64,000 bases of DNA from Pollutimonas bauzanensis (GTDB lineage: Bacteria > Pseudomonadota > Gammaproteobacteria > Burkholderiales > Burkholderiaceae_B), in assembly GCF_900129885.1 (NCBI RefSeq), contig NZ_FQXE01000009.1, positions 62,001 to 126,000 of the forward strand. Direction: 5' to 3'. Below the pieces are notes generated by a model. That model searched no databases. It saw only the letters and a program-made list of their open reading frames with translations, and was not told where the DNA came from. The translations under genes and the position numbers were made by a program. This document shows positions 16,964 to 27,193 of the stretch, one piece after another (position 1 is the stretch's first letter; the number at the start of each line of letters is the position of its first letter).

Positions 16964-19900
16964 CTAGAACCTGATCTTCAAATACAGCGACCCGGCGCTG
17001 CCGCTGCTGTCCTTGCCGAACTGCCCGCTGTAGGCTACGCCCATGGCCTTGTTCTTGCCCACATTCATCTCCGCGCCCAGGTCCAGCACGGCCGAGTTCT
17101 TCGCCACCGGCGCGCCCGCCACGGTGAACGCCGCGCCATTGCCCTGGATGAAGGACATCCTGCGCGCTGCGCTTACGTCGCCCATCGCGTGGCGCCAGCC
17201 CAGGCCCGCGCTCAGGCGAGCCTCGTGCCTGCCGACCTCTACCGTGGTCTTGCCTCGCAGGCCCAACGTAGACGTCGTAATATCATCGGTCTGGCCCCGC
17301 CCCTTCAATGCCGCCGCGCCGCCCGTTTCGTCAAAGCCGCCGTTGCGCTGGCTGAACCATGCCACGCCCAGGTAAGGCTCCACGGCGCTGGCCTGCCCCA
17401 CCGGAATGGCATAGCCCAGTTCGGTAAACAGCTGCAAGGTGTCGGCGTGGTAGTCGGCCTTGATCGTCTGGCTGCCGCCCACATTGACGTTGCGGCGGCT
17501 ATCGATATCGTGGCGGGTATAGCCGGCGCCCGCCAGAAAATTCAACCGGCCGTTTCCCGCCGCCCAACTGTTACCTCCGTATACGGCAGCCGTATAGCTG
17601 CGCACATCGGACCGCGAGCCGCGATCGTCGACCTTGATCCGGCCATCGGTAAAGCCCAATGCCCCGCCCACGCGCCAGCCCTGGCCTACCGCCGCATCGC
17701 CGCCCACGTAGATGCCGGCGGTATGGCTTCTGGCCTTGGCGGCCTCGCCGCCATCCAGCGTATTCCAGTTGCCCACGACGTCGGCCCATAGGGGATAGGC
17801 CGCCGACGCGGGCATGGCGCCGGCCGGAACCGGCCCCGAGGCCTGGGCAATGGGCGCGCCCGCCATCATGCCCGCGCCCGCATTGCCGCGCATGCGGCTG
17901 GACACCGTGCTCACCAGCAGGCCGGCCGAGCTGTGCAGCGCCGACTGCGTGCTGGCGTGCGCTTCGCCGGAGAGCTGATTCAAGGCATCGTTGCGCTGCG
18001 CCGCTGGCATCAGCAATGCGGCGTCGACCGTCGTATTCCTGCCCGCCACCGATAAAGCGCCATCCAGCACCGCATTCTGATTGCGCGACAACCCCAGACG
18101 CCCCGCGGCGACTTTGCCGGGGTCCACCGACAGGCTGATTTTCACATCCTGGGGGTTGTACTTGACGGGATCGAGCCTGACCAGCGTATCGGCCAGGCTG
18201 CCATCCAGGGCGGCGCTCTGGAAGGTATTCTGCACATTGCCAAGCTCGGTCTGCAGTATGGTGTAGTCATGGTCGAGCAGGTAGCCGCCGTTGGCGACGC
18301 CGCCCACTTTTTCCTGCGCCACGATGAGATTGATCGCTGAAAGATCGATATCTCCCGTCCTGATGATGATTCTGTCCGATCCCCCCGCCGAATTGACTTC
18401 CGCCAGATACGTGGCCTCAACCTCGGCGCCGGTACCGTAGCTTTGCGTGCCCACTGAATTGCCCGGGCTGAGGAAGCCGCCCGAGCCGCTCAAGGCGCCG
18501 CCGACGAACAGATTGCCCCCCAGGACCGCGCCGCTGCTCACCACGGCATCGCCCGCAATGGCAATAGGCGTGTCCACCGTGCCGCCCAGCAAGGTGGCGC
18601 CCTCGCTCAGTTGTACCGCCCCTTGTATGCGGGTCGAGGCGCCGTTGAACACCAGGGAACTGTTGGATCCGCTTACTCCGCCGGCAATGGTGGTATTGCC
18701 CCCGCCGAAGGCGATCGCCGTCCCCTGCGTGGCGTCCACCGAACCGGCGATATTGGTGGACGGGCCGGTGAAGCTTATGCTGGAGTTTGATGCGCCCGTG
18801 ACGGACTGGCCTATCGTCGTTGCGCCGCTAAAGGCGGCGGTGCTCGCGGAAGCGGCGAAACCCTGATGGATATGGGTCTGGCTGCCGCCAAACACCATAT
18901 TGCTGCCGACACCCGTGACGGACTGGCCGATATCGGTCGGGCCGCCAAAGACCAGGCTGGATCCCTGCTGTCCCAATACATTCTGGCTTATAGTGGTGTT
19001 GCCATTGAACTGGACGGTGGAATTCGTGCCCGAGGCCACGCTGCCGCCGACATTGGCGCCGTTGTCGAACACGATGCTCGAGTTCTGCGTGCCTGTAACG
19101 CTGCTCTCGATAAGGGCATCGGAATAATGCTGCGTCTGCCCCTCTTCGACGACTCTGGTGTCTTTTTCGACAATGATTCCCGCCCAATGCGCGCCGGCGA
19201 GGCTGAGCACCGTCTTGGCCTCGTCATGGTTGTCCAGCTCGCCATTCAGGTAGTTCATGATATTGCCCGAAGCGAAACTTCCCGCGCTCAAGGACAATGC
19301 GACTCTGCCGTCGGAGCCGGCGGTATCCCGATCCACCCGAAGCAAAGTATCGCTCGAGGATGCCAGGTTCGAGCCCGCGCCGACAGTAATGGTTTGCGTC
19401 TGGCCGGCTTTGGTGAAATCGGAGGCCAATACCGGCCCGCTGGCGGCCACGCCAACGCCGTTCAGCTCGACCGTGCTGTCATTGCGCAAGTACACGGCCG
19501 TTGCGTTGGGGCCGGCGCTGGTAATGCTTCCGCCATTCATCCTGACCGAACTGGCATAGTTGGCGACGGGAACCCCGCCGGGTGTCTGCGCCGCGCTCAT
19601 GGCGTTGACGGAAATGCCGTAGGCGCCCGGCCCATTCGTGCCGATGCTGGCGTTCTCCAGCTCGACATTGGCGCCATTGTAGGCGCTGACCCCATACGCG
19701 TTGGCGCCCTCGGTGGCAATGGTCAGGCTGGACGCTTTGATCAAAGCCCCATTATTCTGCGCCGACAGGCCGTAGGCGTCGGCGGCCGAAGTTCTTACCG
19801 ACCCGCCGGCCAGCGTGATTTCCGGCGTATCCGCCGGCCTGTCGCCTGTCTGCTGGGCGCTGAAAGCATGCACGGCATTCGACATGACGCCTACGGTGGA

Positions 19901-21451
19901 AATCGCCACGCCGTTCGCATCGATTTTCGAGCTGGTGCTGGCAAGCAGCCCGCGGCCGTATTGATTGCTCAGCGACAACACAGCGCCCCCCGCAAGGCTG
20001 ATGACGGCCTTGTTGCTGGCCGCTACGGCATTGGAAAGCTCCCCGGGTCCAGTATATTCACCCATGGCGCTGATGGCGGCGCCGCTCGCCTCGATCGATG
20101 AGCCTGCGCCGCTGGCGGCAATGCCTTGGCTGCCCGCCGAGAGGTTGGTATTGCCGACCGAGCCGCCCGTCAGCCTTATCTGGCCGCCGTCTGCAGCATA
20201 TGCCCCGTATTTGCCCGCCCTGGTGGCTACCGCGGTGCCATCCGTGGCGATTGTGGAGCCGGCGCCACTGGCGTAAAGACCGTAGGCATTGCCATTCGCC
20301 GTGACGCTGCCCCCGGTCAGATCGATGAAGCTTCCGGTATATGCCGCCGCGCCGTGGGCCGCCGCGCCGCCGGTATTGATGACGGAATTCGTGGCGCGGA
20401 TTTCCCCACCAAGTTCCGCGCGCAAGCCTTCCGCATAATTGCCCATGGTGGTGACAGGTATCGCTGCGACATTGACGAGAGCGCCCGCGTTTTTCGAAAG
20501 CACCCCGAAACTGCCCACATTGCCGGTCAGCGGGCCGCCCGTGGTGGTAATGGACCCGCCGTCGATATCGATGAAGCCGGCGCCATCGACAAAGGCGCCA
20601 AAGCCAGCCTGCCCCGCTGTGGTAATCGCGGCCGAACTATGGATGATGCCCCCGCCTTGCGAGAACAGCCCCCATGACTCGTTCCCGCCCGTGGATATTT
20701 CCCCGCCGATGACATTGATCGTCGCCTTGGGCTGATCGGGGTCCGTGCCGCCGTCGGCATGCACCGCATGCGACCTGGTGCCCGTCGTGGAAATCCGGGC
20801 ATTGCTGGCATCTATGGTCGAGCCCGCCAGGCTCGAGCCGAATTGGGCATACAGGCCACGCGTGAGCGTGGAGCCCGTGGCGCTGACCGTCCCGCCGTCC
20901 AGGCTGATATAGCCGCCGTTCTGGGCCTTGACGGCCATGGTCATATAGGTGGTGCTCGTGCCGGACCCGGCAACGGAAATGGAAGGATTGTTGATGATCT
21001 CCACGCGCGCATCCTGGCCCGCGGCAAAAACGCCGCCGCCCAGCTTTCCGGCCGCCGCCGCCTCGGTATTGGTGTTGCCGACGGAAGTGCCGTCCAGGGT
21101 GATGATGGCGCCGGTACCGGCATGCACCGCCCACACGCCTTCGCCCGATGCCTCTATCGAGCCGCCATCGATCTCCAGCCTGCCGCCCGTATCGGCGCCG
21201 ACGCCGCCCTCGACTCCCACGCCCGTCACGCTCAGGCTGGATCCGTTCGTCACGCCGATATAGCTATAGGGAGATTGGTCGGGCAAGGCTGGGCTGGGGA
21301 TCGTGTGCGCCTGTCCATCGTCCAGGACCAGCGCCGTCTGCGCCTGGACCGTTCCGTATATGCCCAGCAATGCGGCTGTAAGCGTGGCGACTCTGAAAGC
21401 CCGGCCCCCGGGCCCTGCGGCTTGCTTGCTCATCATTCCATCCTTGGCCAT
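16964..21451 (-). CDS. Large type Va autotransporter, pertactin-like passenger with beta-barrel
   Basis: A 1495-residue outer-membrane autotransporter. A long signal peptide (residues about 1-38, ending VQAQT) is followed by a passenger made of imperfect repeats of about 20-30 residues, with recurring IxxxGGxIxTTGxxAxG patterns rich in glycine, alanine, serine and threonine, which would form a parallel beta-helix. After about residue 1110 comes an autochaperone-like stretch, and the last about 280 residues form the beta-barrel, ending in the terminal phenylalanine of LYLKIRF. It exports its own passenger to the cell surface; adhesion or immune interaction is usual in the family. No protease triad or RGD motif was seen. 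The gene stands alone on the minus strand, with a roughly 310-base AT-richer region upstream. ATGs at 21436 and 21433 are alternative starts. Confidence 0.9.
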   Translation of the reverse strand: MAKDGMMSKQAAGPGGRAFRVATLTAALLGIYGTVQAQTALVLDDGQAHTIPSPALPDQSPYSYIGVTNGSSLSVTGVGVEGGVGADTGGRLEIDGGSIEASGEGVWAVHAGTGAIITLDGTSVGNTNTEAAAAGKLGGGVFAAGQDARVEIINNPSISVAGSGTSTTYMTMAVKAQNGGYISLDGGTVSATGSTLTRGLYAQFGSSLAGSTIDASNARISTTGTRSHAVHADGGTDPDQPKATINVIGGEISTGGNESWGLFSQGGGIIHSSAAITTAGQAGFGAFVDGAGFIDIDGGSITTTGGPLTGNVGSFGVLSKNAGALVNVAAIPVTTMGNYAEGLRAELGGEIRATNSVINTGGAAAHGAAAYTGSFIDLTGGSVTANGNAYGLYASGAGSTIATDGTAVATRAGKYGAYAADGGQIRLTGGSVGNTNLSAGSQGIAASGAGSSIEASGAAISAMGEYTGPGELSNAVAASNKAVISLAGGAVLSLSNQYGRGLLASTSSKIDANGVAISTVGVMSNAVHAFSAQQTGDRPADTPEITLAGGSVRTSAADAYGLSAQNNGALIKASSLTIATEGANAYGVSAYNGANVELENASIGTNGPGAYGISVNAMSAAQTPGGVPVANYASSVRMNGGSITSAGPNATAVYLRNDSTVELNGVGVAASGPVLASDFTKAGQTQTITVGAGSNLASSSDTLLRVDRDTAGSDGRVALSLSAGSFASGNIMNYLNGELDNHDEAKTVLSLAGAHWAGIIVEKDTRVVEEGQTQHYSDALIESSVTGTQNSSIVFDNGANVGGSVASGTNSTVQFNGNTTISQNVLGQQGSSLVFGGPTDIGQSVTGVGSNMVFGGSQTHIHQGFAASASTAAFSGATTIGQSVTGASNSSISFTGPSTNIAGSVDATQGTAIAFGGGNTTIAGGVSGSNSSLVFNGASTRIQGAVQLSEGATLLGGTVDTPIAIAGDAVVSSGAVLGGNLFVGGALSGSGGFLSPGNSVGTQSYGTGAEVEATYLAEVNSAGGSDRIIIRTGDIDLSAINLIVAQEKVGGVANGGYLLDHDYTILQTELGNVQNTFQSAALDGSLADTLVRLDPVKYNPQDVKISLSVDPGKVAAGRLGLSRNQNAVLDGALSVAGRNTTVDAALLMPAAQRNDALNQLSGEAHASTQSALHSSAGLLVSTVSSRMRGNAGAGMMAGAPIAQASGPVPAGAMPASAAYPLWADVVGNWNTLDGGEAAKARSHTAGIYVGGDAAVGQGWRVGGALGFTDGRIKVDDRGSRSDVRSYTAAVYGGNSWAAGNGRLNFLAGAGYTRHDIDSRRNVNVGGSQTIKADYHADTLQLFTELGYAIPVGQASAVEPYLGVAWFSQRNGGFDETGGAAALKGRGQTDDITTSTLGLRGKTTVEVGRHEARLSAGLGWRHAMGDVSAARRMSFIQGNGAAFTVAGAPVAKNSAVLDLGAEMNVGKNKAMGVAYSGQFGKDSSGSAGSLYLKIRF

Positions 21452-21762
21452 GACTTATGGCTCAAAATGCGTCAGAAAATGCAAAACATCGAGGTGCTGC
21501 TTGAGGAGATATCTACTGCGTGCTGCTGGCGGCCCGTTGCGACGGCGCGATACGTGCTACGAAGTGATTTGCGGGAATAACAATCGATACAGAGCGGCTG
21601 ATCTATTTTTTTTATGAATTGTGATCGATCAGACCGTTGCTGTTACGTACGGTTAAATGCATGAAGCCTAAAACAACTAGCTATTTCGCATTAGACCATT
21701 TGGCGGAGGCAATGTAAATCAATATTAATTGATTTACAAACGTTAACCGGCGCGATGCCGCG
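21452..21762. other. Intergenic region between autotransporter and fdx, AT-richer
   Basis: About 310 bases without a gene, clearly AT-richer than the flanks. It should hold the autotransporter promoter (minus strand) and the 3' end of the isc operon. An inverted repeat lies at 21714-21737, and an eight-base T run with a TGATCGATCA palindrome near 21614-21634. No small gene was recognised. Confidence 0.6.
21714..21737. repeat. Inverted repeat, 10-base arms with 4-base spacer
   Basis: GTAAATCAAT and its exact complement ATTGATTTAC flank ATTA. It lies 25 bases after the fdx stop and about 260 bases before the autotransporter start. Without a T-tract on either side it is a poor terminator; a protein-binding operator is possible. 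Confidence 0.5.
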
Positions 21763-22104
21763 TCAGTGGCCTTCCTTGGCGTGGTTGACGGTGTATTTGG
21801 GGATCTCGATGGTCAGGTCGGTGTCGGTCACAAGCGCCTGGCAGGACAGGCGGGACGTGGGCGCAAGGCCCCAGGCCCGGTCCAGATAGTCTTCTTCGTT
21901 GTCGCTGGCCTCTTCCAGCGCATCGAAGCCATCGCGAACGATGACATGGCAAGTGGTGCAGGCGCAAGACAGTTCACAGGCATGCTCGATGCCGATATGG
22001 TTATCCAGCAGGACGCGGCAAATGGATACGCCGGCAGGAGCGTCGTCGATTACCGCGCCTTCGGGGCAGGCATCGGGATGAGGCAGGACGGTGATTTTTG
22101 GCAT
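21763..22104 (-). CDS. fdx: ISC-type [2Fe-2S] ferredoxin
   Basis: A 113-residue adrenodoxin-type ferredoxin. The four cluster cysteines are in CELSCACTTC (C-x5-C-x2-C pattern) and the later RLSCQAL. It donates electrons for cluster assembly on IscU together with IscS. It is the last gene of the isc operon, 19 bases after hscA. No iscX gene follows. Confidence 0.95.
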   Translation of the reverse strand: MPKITVLPHPDACPEGAVIDDAPAGVSICRVLLDNHIGIEHACELSCACTTCHVIVRDGFDALEEASDNEEDYLDRAWGLAPTSRLSCQALVTDTDLTIEIPKYTVNHAKEGH

Positions 22105-22123
22105 GGCTTTGTCGGTTTCTACT

Positions 22124-23983
22124 TTATATTTCGTCCACGGCGCGGCCCGCCAGCGCGGCGCGTATGCTGCGGTCCATGCGGCTGGCGGCGAAGGATTCGG
22201 TCGCCTTGCTCAATGCCTGCACGGCCTCGCGCAGCACATCGATATCGCCACAGCGGTTAGCTTCGGCGGCATGGGCCAGGCATTGCCGGATGTCCCCGAG
22301 CCGCGCGGCGTCCAGCAGGTCGGCGTCGGCCGCCAGCGCGGCGTTCACCGATTCGATCAACTGGCTCATTGCCACTTGCTGCTCGCGCAGCGCGCGCGCC
22401 CTGGCGTCGCTGTCGGCGTGGCTCATGCCGTCGGACAGCATGCGGGCCACTTCGGCATCGGACAAGCCGTAGGAAGGCTGGACCGATACGGCCGCCACGG
22501 CGGCCGTGCTTTCCTCGAGCGCCGACACATTGAGCAAGCCATCGGCATCGACCTGGAAAGTCACTTTGATGCGCGCGGCTCCCGCCACCATGGGAGGAAT
22601 GCCGCGCAGCTCGAAGCGTGCGAGCGAACGGCAATCGGACACCAGCTCGCGCTCGCCCTGCACCACATGTATGCTCATGGCCGACTGGCCATCCTTGAAG
22701 GTGGTGAATTCTTGCGCGCGCGCCACGGGTATGGTGCTGTTGCGCGGGATGACGCGCTCGACTATGCCGCCCATGGTTTCCAGCCCCAAGGACAATGGCG
22801 TGACGTCGAGCAGCAGCCAGTCGTCGCCGGGCGCGCGATTGCCCGCCAGCAAATTGGCCTGCAATGCGGCGCCCAAAGCCACAACTTGGTCCGGGTCCAG
22901 GTCGGTGAGCGGCGCAGTGCCGAACAGGCGCCCCACTTCGCGCTGAATGATGGGCATGCGCGTGGCGCCGCCCACCATGACAACGCCGTTCACCTCGGCG
23001 GGCGCCAGCCCCGCGTCGCGCATGGCGCTGGTGGCGCGGTCGAGCGTGCGCTTGACCAAGGGCCCGGCCCAGTCCTCGAACTGCCCGCGCGTAATCGGCA
23101 TATCGATGACCGTGGCATCGGCCAGCCTGGCCTGGAAGCGCGTCTCTTGCGCCGAAGTCAGGGCTTCCCGCGCCGCCCGGGCCGCCACCAGCAGGGCGCG
23201 CTGGTCGCCCTTTCCGGCCACCCGCAGCGCAGTCGAAGCAAGCACCCGCGCCACAATGACGGCGTCGAAATCGTCGCCGCCCAGGCGGGTGTCCCCGCCG
23301 GTCGAAACGACTTCGAACACGCCTTGCGTCAAGCGCAGAATGGAAACATCGAAGGTGCCGCCGCCCAGGTCGTACACGGCGTAAATGCCCTCAGAGCCAT
23401 GGTCCAGCCCATAGGCGATGGCGGCGGCGGTGGGTTCGTTCAGCAGGCGCAATACATTCAGCCCGGCCAGCCGGGCGGCGTCGCGCGTCGCCTGGCGCTG
23501 GGCGTCGTCGAAATAGGCCGGCACGGTCACGACCGCGCCCACCAGGTCGCCGCCCAGCGCGTCTTCGGCGCGCCGGCGCAAGACCCGCAATACCTGGCTG
23601 GAAATTTCCACGGGGCTGAATTCGCCCTGGGCGGTTTTGAGTTTGACCATGCCCGGCTCGGCCGAGAAGTGGTAGGAAACGCCTTCGCGACTGGCCTCCT
23701 CCAGGGATCGCCCCATGAAGCGCTTGACCGAGGCGATGGTGTTGGCCGAATCAGCGGCCTGCTGCGCCATGGCGCCATACCCCACCTCGACCGCGCCGCC
23801 AGCCAGATAACGCACCACCGACGGCAGCAGGGCGCGCCCGGCGTCATCGCGCAGGATTTCCGGCGCGCCGCTAAGCACCGCGGCCACCAGCGAATGCGTG
23901 GTGCCCAGGTCTATGCCCACGGCGAGCTTGCGTTGATGAGGGGCCGGCGATGCGCCGGGTTCGGAAATTTGCAATAAGGCCAT
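22124..23983 (-). CDS. hscA: Fe-S assembly Hsp70 chaperone HscA
   Basis: A 619-residue specialised Hsp70. The nucleotide-binding domain begins [17 protein letters not shown] and includes the phosphate motif [13 protein letters not shown]; a substrate-binding domain follows. It binds the LPPVK motif of IscU and, with ATP hydrolysis stimulated by HscB, releases the cluster to acceptor proteins. Both the HscB partner and IscU with an LPPVK motif are encoded upstream in the same operon. Length matches the family. Confidence 0.95.
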   Translation of the reverse strand: MALLQISEPGASPAPHQRKLAVGIDLGTTHSLVAAVLSGAPEILRDDAGRALLPSVVRYLAGGAVEVGYGAMAQQAADSANTIASVKRFMGRSLEEASREGVSYHFSAEPGMVKLKTAQGEFSPVEISSQVLRVLRRRAEDALGGDLVGAVVTVPAYFDDAQRQATRDAARLAGLNVLRLLNEPTAAAIAYGLDHGSEGIYAVYDLGGGTFDVSILRLTQGVFEVVSTGGDTRLGGDDFDAVIVARVLASTALRVAGKGDQRALLVAARAAREALTSAQETRFQARLADATVIDMPITRGQFEDWAGPLVKRTLDRATSAMRDAGLAPAEVNGVVMVGGATRMPIIQREVGRLFGTAPLTDLDPDQVVALGAALQANLLAGNRAPGDDWLLLDVTPLSLGLETMGGIVERVIPRNSTIPVARAQEFTTFKDGQSAMSIHVVQGERELVSDCRSLARFELRGIPPMVAGAARIKVTFQVDADGLLNVSALEESTAAVAAVSVQPSYGLSDAEVARMLSDGMSHADSDARARALREQQVAMSQLIESVNAALAADADLLDAARLGDIRQCLAHAAEANRCGDIDVLREAVQALSKATESFAASRMDRSIRAALAGRAVDEI

Positions 23984-23984
23984 G

Positions 23985-24518
23985 TCAGCTTTGACGGTCG
24001 GTCAGATCGTGGCGCGCGTCGCGGATTTCCCGGGCCAGCTTGTCTATGAACATCCACTCGCGCACTTTGCCCGCGGCCTGTTCGTAATCGCGCTGCCGGT
24101 CGATCAGGGCCAGCATTGCGCTGTCCATGTCGGCGTGCGCCTGCCGGATATCGTTTTCCAGGGAGGCCAGGGCCTCGATGGACGAGGCATCGCGCGCTTC
24201 ATCCAGCTGTTCGCGCCATTCCATTTGCCGCATGAGAAAAGCGGCATCCATGCGGGTGTTGCTTTCGGCCTGCAGGTCGCACCCCGCTTGCTCGCACAGG
24301 TAGCGGGCCCGGCTCAGCGGCGCTTTGAGCACGCGATAGGCCTCGTTGACAGTGGAGGCCCATTGCATGACGACGCGCTTCTCGGCCGGGCTGGCATTGA
24401 CATAGCGGTCCGGATGCACCTTGGCGGCGTGGGCGCGCCAGATATGTTCCAGCGATGAGGGATCGAGGGCGTACTGCGGCGGCAGGCCGAATAATTCGAA
24501 ATAATTTTCGCCTGCCAC
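23985..24518 (-). CDS. hscB: Fe-S assembly J-protein co-chaperone HscB
   Basis: A 177-residue co-chaperone with an N-terminal J-domain carrying the HPD signature (KVHPDRYV near residue 40) and a C-terminal helical bundle that binds IscU. It stimulates HscA ATPase. The start is a GTG at 24518, immediately after the iscA stop; upstream codons only re-read iscA. It ends one base before hscA starts. Confidence 0.93.
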   Translation of the reverse strand: MAGENYFELFGLPPQYALDPSSLEHIWRAHAAKVHPDRYVNASPAEKRVVMQWASTVNEAYRVLKAPLSRARYLCEQAGCDLQAESNTRMDAAFLMRQMEWREQLDEARDASSIEALASLENDIRQAHADMDSAMLALIDRQRDYEQAAGKVREWMFIDKLAREIRDARHDLTDRQS

Positions 24519-24519
24519 A

Positions 24520-24843
24520 TTACACCGTGAAGGACTCGCCGCAGCCGCAAGTGGCTTTTTCGTTGGGGTTGGAAAACTTGAACCCTTCGTTGAGCCCTTC
24601 GCGGGAATAGTCCAGCTGCGTGCCTTCCAGGTAGGGCATGCTTTTGGGGTCGATATACACCTTGACGCCCAATTGCTCGAACACCTGATCCTCGGACTGA
24701 GGCTCGTCGACATATTCCAGCTTGTAGGCCATGCCGGAACATCCCGTCGTGCGGACACCCAGACGCAAACCCAGGCCCTTGCCGCGTTTCTCGATATAGC
24801 GGCTGATATGGTCAGCCGCTTGTTGTGTAAGCGTAATTCCCAT
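24520..24843 (-). CDS. iscA: Iron-sulfur cluster carrier IscA
   Basis: A 107-residue A-type carrier. The three conserved cysteines lie in [13 protein letters not shown] and the C-terminal ATCGCGESF. It takes a cluster from the IscU scaffold to target proteins. The start at 24843 gives the standard length; the longer open frame re-reads iscU. It lies two bases after iscU. Confidence 0.95.
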   Translation of the reverse strand: MGITLTQQAADHISRYIEKRGKGLGLRLGVRTTGCSGMAYKLEYVDEPQSEDQVFEQLGVKVYIDPKSMPYLEGTQLDYSREGLNEGFKFSNPNEKATCGCGESFTV

Positions 24844-24845
24844 GA

Positions 24846-25229
24846 TTAGTCCTGGTGCTTTTCCTTGTAGTTCTGGACGGCCGCCTTGATGGCGTCTTCG
24901 GCCAGAATGGAACAGTGAATCTTTACCGGTGGCAAGGCAAGCTCTTCGGCAATTTGAGTGTTGCGGATATCCATTGCCTGGTCGAGCGTCTTGCCCTTGA
25001 CCCATTCGGTCACCAGCGAGCTCGAAGCAATGGCCGAACCGCAGCCATAAGTCTTGAAGCGCGCATCTTCGATGATACCCGATTCATTCACCTTGATCTG
25101 CAATTTCATCACGTCGCCGCAGGCTGGAGCCCCGACCATGCCGGTGCCCACGGTACTGTCGGATTTGTCGAATGCGCCGACATTGCGCGGGTTTTCATAA
25201 TGGTCGAGCACTTTATCGCTGTATGCCAT
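24846..25229 (-). CDS. iscU: Iron-sulfur cluster scaffold IscU
   Basis: A 127-residue scaffold on which new [2Fe-2S] clusters are built. Cluster cysteines lie in [23 protein letters not shown] and [11 protein letters not shown], and the HscA recognition motif LPPVK directly precedes the last one. It lies 19 bases after iscS. Confidence 0.97.
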   Translation of the reverse strand: MAYSDKVLDHYENPRNVGAFDKSDSTVGTGMVGAPACGDVMKLQIKVNESGIIEDARFKTYGCGSAIASSSLVTEWVKGKTLDQAMDIRNTQIAEELALPPVKIHCSILAEDAIKAAVQNYKEKHQD

Positions 25230-25248
25230 GGTGATAGATATCCTTGTT

Positions 25249-26460
25249 TTAATGTGCGGCCCATTGAACCGAGTTCAAATCTATGCCTTCCTGGGCCATT
25301 TCCCACAAAGGCGACATATCGCGCAGCTTGCCTACGCGCCGGGCGAGCAGATCGACGGCGAAATCGACATCCTGCTGGGTGGTGAAACGACCCAGCGTGA
25401 AGCGGATGGAGCTATGCGCGAGTTCGTCATTGCGGCCCAGGGCGCGCAAGACATAGGAGGGCTCCAGACTGGCCGAGGTACAGGCCGAGCCGCTGGAAAC
25501 CGCAAGCTCTTTGATGGCCATGATCAGCGATTCGCCCTCGACATAGTTGAAGCTGACATTGAGGTTGTGCGCCACCCGCTGCGTGACGTCGCCATTCAGG
25601 TAGACCTCTTCGATTTGCGCAAGGCCGGCCCAGAGGCGGTCGCGCAAGCCGCGTATGCGCTCGTTTTCGGCGGCCATTTCAAGGCGGGCCAGCCGGAAGG
25701 CCTCGCCCATGCCCACTATCTGGTGCGTGGCCAGCGTACCGGAGCGGAAGCCCCGTTCGTGGCCGCCGCCATGCATCTGCGCTTCCAGGCGTATGCGCGG
25801 CTTGCGGCGTATATACAGGGCGCCCACACCCTTGGGGCCATAGGTTTTGTGCGCGGAAAAAGACATCAGGTCGACTTTGAGCGCCTGCAAGTCTATGCCC
25901 ACCTTGCCCGTGGCCTGCGCCGCGTCGACATGGAACACTATGCCTTTTTCGCGGCAGGTTTCACCTATGGCGGCGATATCCTGCACCACGCCGATTTCAT
26001 TATTGACGAACATCACGGAAACCAGAATGGTGTCGGGACGCAGCGCCGCCTTGAAGGCGGCCGGATCCAGCAGGCCATTGTCCTGGACATCGAGGTAAGT
26101 GACCTCGAAGCCCTGGCGTTCCAGCTCGCGGCAGGTATCGAGCACCGCCTTGTGTTCGGTCTTGACCGTGACAATGTGCTTGCCCCGCCCCGAATAAAAA
26201 TGGGCGGCCCCTTTCAGGGCTAGATTGTTGGACTCGGTGGCGCCGGAAGTCCAGACGATTTCCCGCGGGTCGGCGTTGACCAGCCCGGCGACTTCGGCGC
26301 GGGCCAACTCGACCGCTTCTTCGGCATCCCAGCCGTAGGCATGGCTGCGCGAGGCCGGGTTGCCGAAGTTTTCATACAACCACGGAATCATCTTTTCGAC
26401 CACGCGCGGGTCTACTGGCGTAGTCGCGGAATAATCGAAATACACGGGGCGTTGTGACAT
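25249..26460 (-). CDS. iscS: Cysteine desulfurase IscS
   Basis: A 403-residue PLP enzyme that removes sulfur from cysteine and passes it to IscU and to tRNA thiolation. The PLP lysine is in [15 protein letters not shown] and the catalytic cysteine in [17 protein letters not shown], as in group I NifS/IscS proteins. Length is standard. It lies 20 bases after iscR. Confidence 0.97.
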   Translation of the reverse strand: MSQRPVYFDYSATTPVDPRVVEKMIPWLYENFGNPASRSHAYGWDAEEAVELARAEVAGLVNADPREIVWTSGATESNNLALKGAAHFYSGRGKHIVTVKTEHKAVLDTCRELERQGFEVTYLDVQDNGLLDPAAFKAALRPDTILVSVMFVNNEIGVVQDIAAIGETCREKGIVFHVDAAQATGKVGIDLQALKVDLMSFSAHKTYGPKGVGALYIRRKPRIRLEAQMHGGGHERGFRSGTLATHQIVGMGEAFRLARLEMAAENERIRGLRDRLWAGLAQIEEVYLNGDVTQRVAHNLNVSFNYVEGESLIMAIKELAVSSGSACTSASLEPSYVLRALGRNDELAHSSIRFTLGRFTTQQDVDFAVDLLARRVGKLRDMSPLWEMAQEGIDLNSVQWAAH

Positions 26461-26480
26461 TGAAGAGCTCCTAAAATCCT

Positions 26481-26990
26481 TTATGCCGACGCGACGGACT
26501 TGATGACCACATCGGGGGACCGGTTCATGCGCACCGCCGCCTGCGCCTGGGTGGCTTCCTGAAGCAGACGCATGCGTTGCTGGTCCACCAGGTCTTGCAG
26601 CGAGACAGAATCCAGATAATCCACCATTTTACGGTTAAGCGTGGACCATAATTCATGGGTCATGCATTTTCCGGTATTGCCGTTGCGGCCGATGTTGCAG
26701 TCCTCCTTGCCGCCGCAGCTGGTGGCGTCCAGGGGCTCGTCCACCGCGAAAATGATATCGGCCACGGTAATGTTGCGAGCCAGGCGGGCCAGCGAATAGC
26801 CTCCGCCCGGGCCGCGTATGCTATCGACCAGTTCGTGGCGGCGCAATTTGCCGAACAACTGTTCCAGATAAGACAGCGAAATATTCTGGCGGTCGCTGAT
26901 GCCTGCCAGGGTAACGGGGCCGCTTTGCTGCCGCAACGCCAGATCAATCATGGCGGTCACCGCAAAACGCCCTTTAGTCGTCAAACGCAT
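26481..26990 (-). CDS. iscR: Fe-S cluster regulator IscR (Rrf2 family)
   Basis: A 169-residue Rrf2-family regulator that binds a [2Fe-2S] cluster and represses the isc operon when clusters are plentiful. The winged helix includes [14 protein letters not shown] and the [10 protein letters not shown] wing. Cluster cysteines are at 92, 98 and 109, with a histidine at 112. Enterobacterial IscR has the third cysteine at 104, so this one carries a five-residue longer loop ([10 protein letters not shown]). It is first in the operon, and two type 1 IscR-like sites lie just upstream, consistent with autorepression. Confidence 0.95.
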   Translation of the reverse strand: MRLTTKGRFAVTAMIDLALRQQSGPVTLAGISDRQNISLSYLEQLFGKLRRHELVDSIRGPGGGYSLARLARNITVADIIFAVDEPLDATSCGGKEDCNIGRNGNTGKCMTHELWSTLNRKMVDYLDSVSLQDLVDQQRMRLLQEATQAQAAVRMNRSPDVVIKSVASA

Positions 26991-27050
26991 GGTGATTTCC
27001 TTGCCAAAGCCTGAGGCTAAAAAATGAAGAGATCAGCCGGCAACTGCTTT

Positions 27051-27105
27051 ATATCCGACTAATTAGGTCAAGTATAGCCAAATCCCGACTAAATTGCTAG
27101 GGTAT
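27051..27105 (-). promoter_or_regulatory. Tandem type 1 IscR-binding sites in the isc promoter
   Basis: Read on the minus strand, 27075-27051 begins ATACTTGACC and ends AGTCGGATAT, matching the type 1 IscR consensus (ATA, then GAC, AT-rich middle, AGTC, then TAT) across the whole 25 bases. A second, weaker copy at 27105-27082 begins ATACCCTAG and ends AGTCGGGAT. They lie 60-115 bases before iscR, the arrangement used for IscR autorepression in enterobacteria. Confidence 0.75.
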
Positions 27106-27141
27106 ACACCAACCCTTCTGGCCAAGAAACAACCGGCGGCG

Positions 27142-27175
27142 AAAAAAAACCGCGCTGCCGCACGGTTTTTGTTTT
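27142..27175 (-). terminator. Rho-independent terminator after the phosphatase gene
   Basis: On the minus strand, after the stop at 27194, a strong hairpin forms between AAAAACCGTGC and GCGCGGTTTTT around a GGCA loop, continuing into a run of eight Ts. It separates the phosphatase gene from the isc promoter. Confidence 0.85.
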
Positions 27176-27193
27176 ACGCCGAATACCTGCGGT

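Noticed and set aside
22091-23977. A very long open frame on the plus strand opposite hscA
   Set aside because: It is a mirror of the high-GC codon pattern of hscA, has no family motif, and its composition (histidine, glutamine and arginine rich) is typical of antisense frames.
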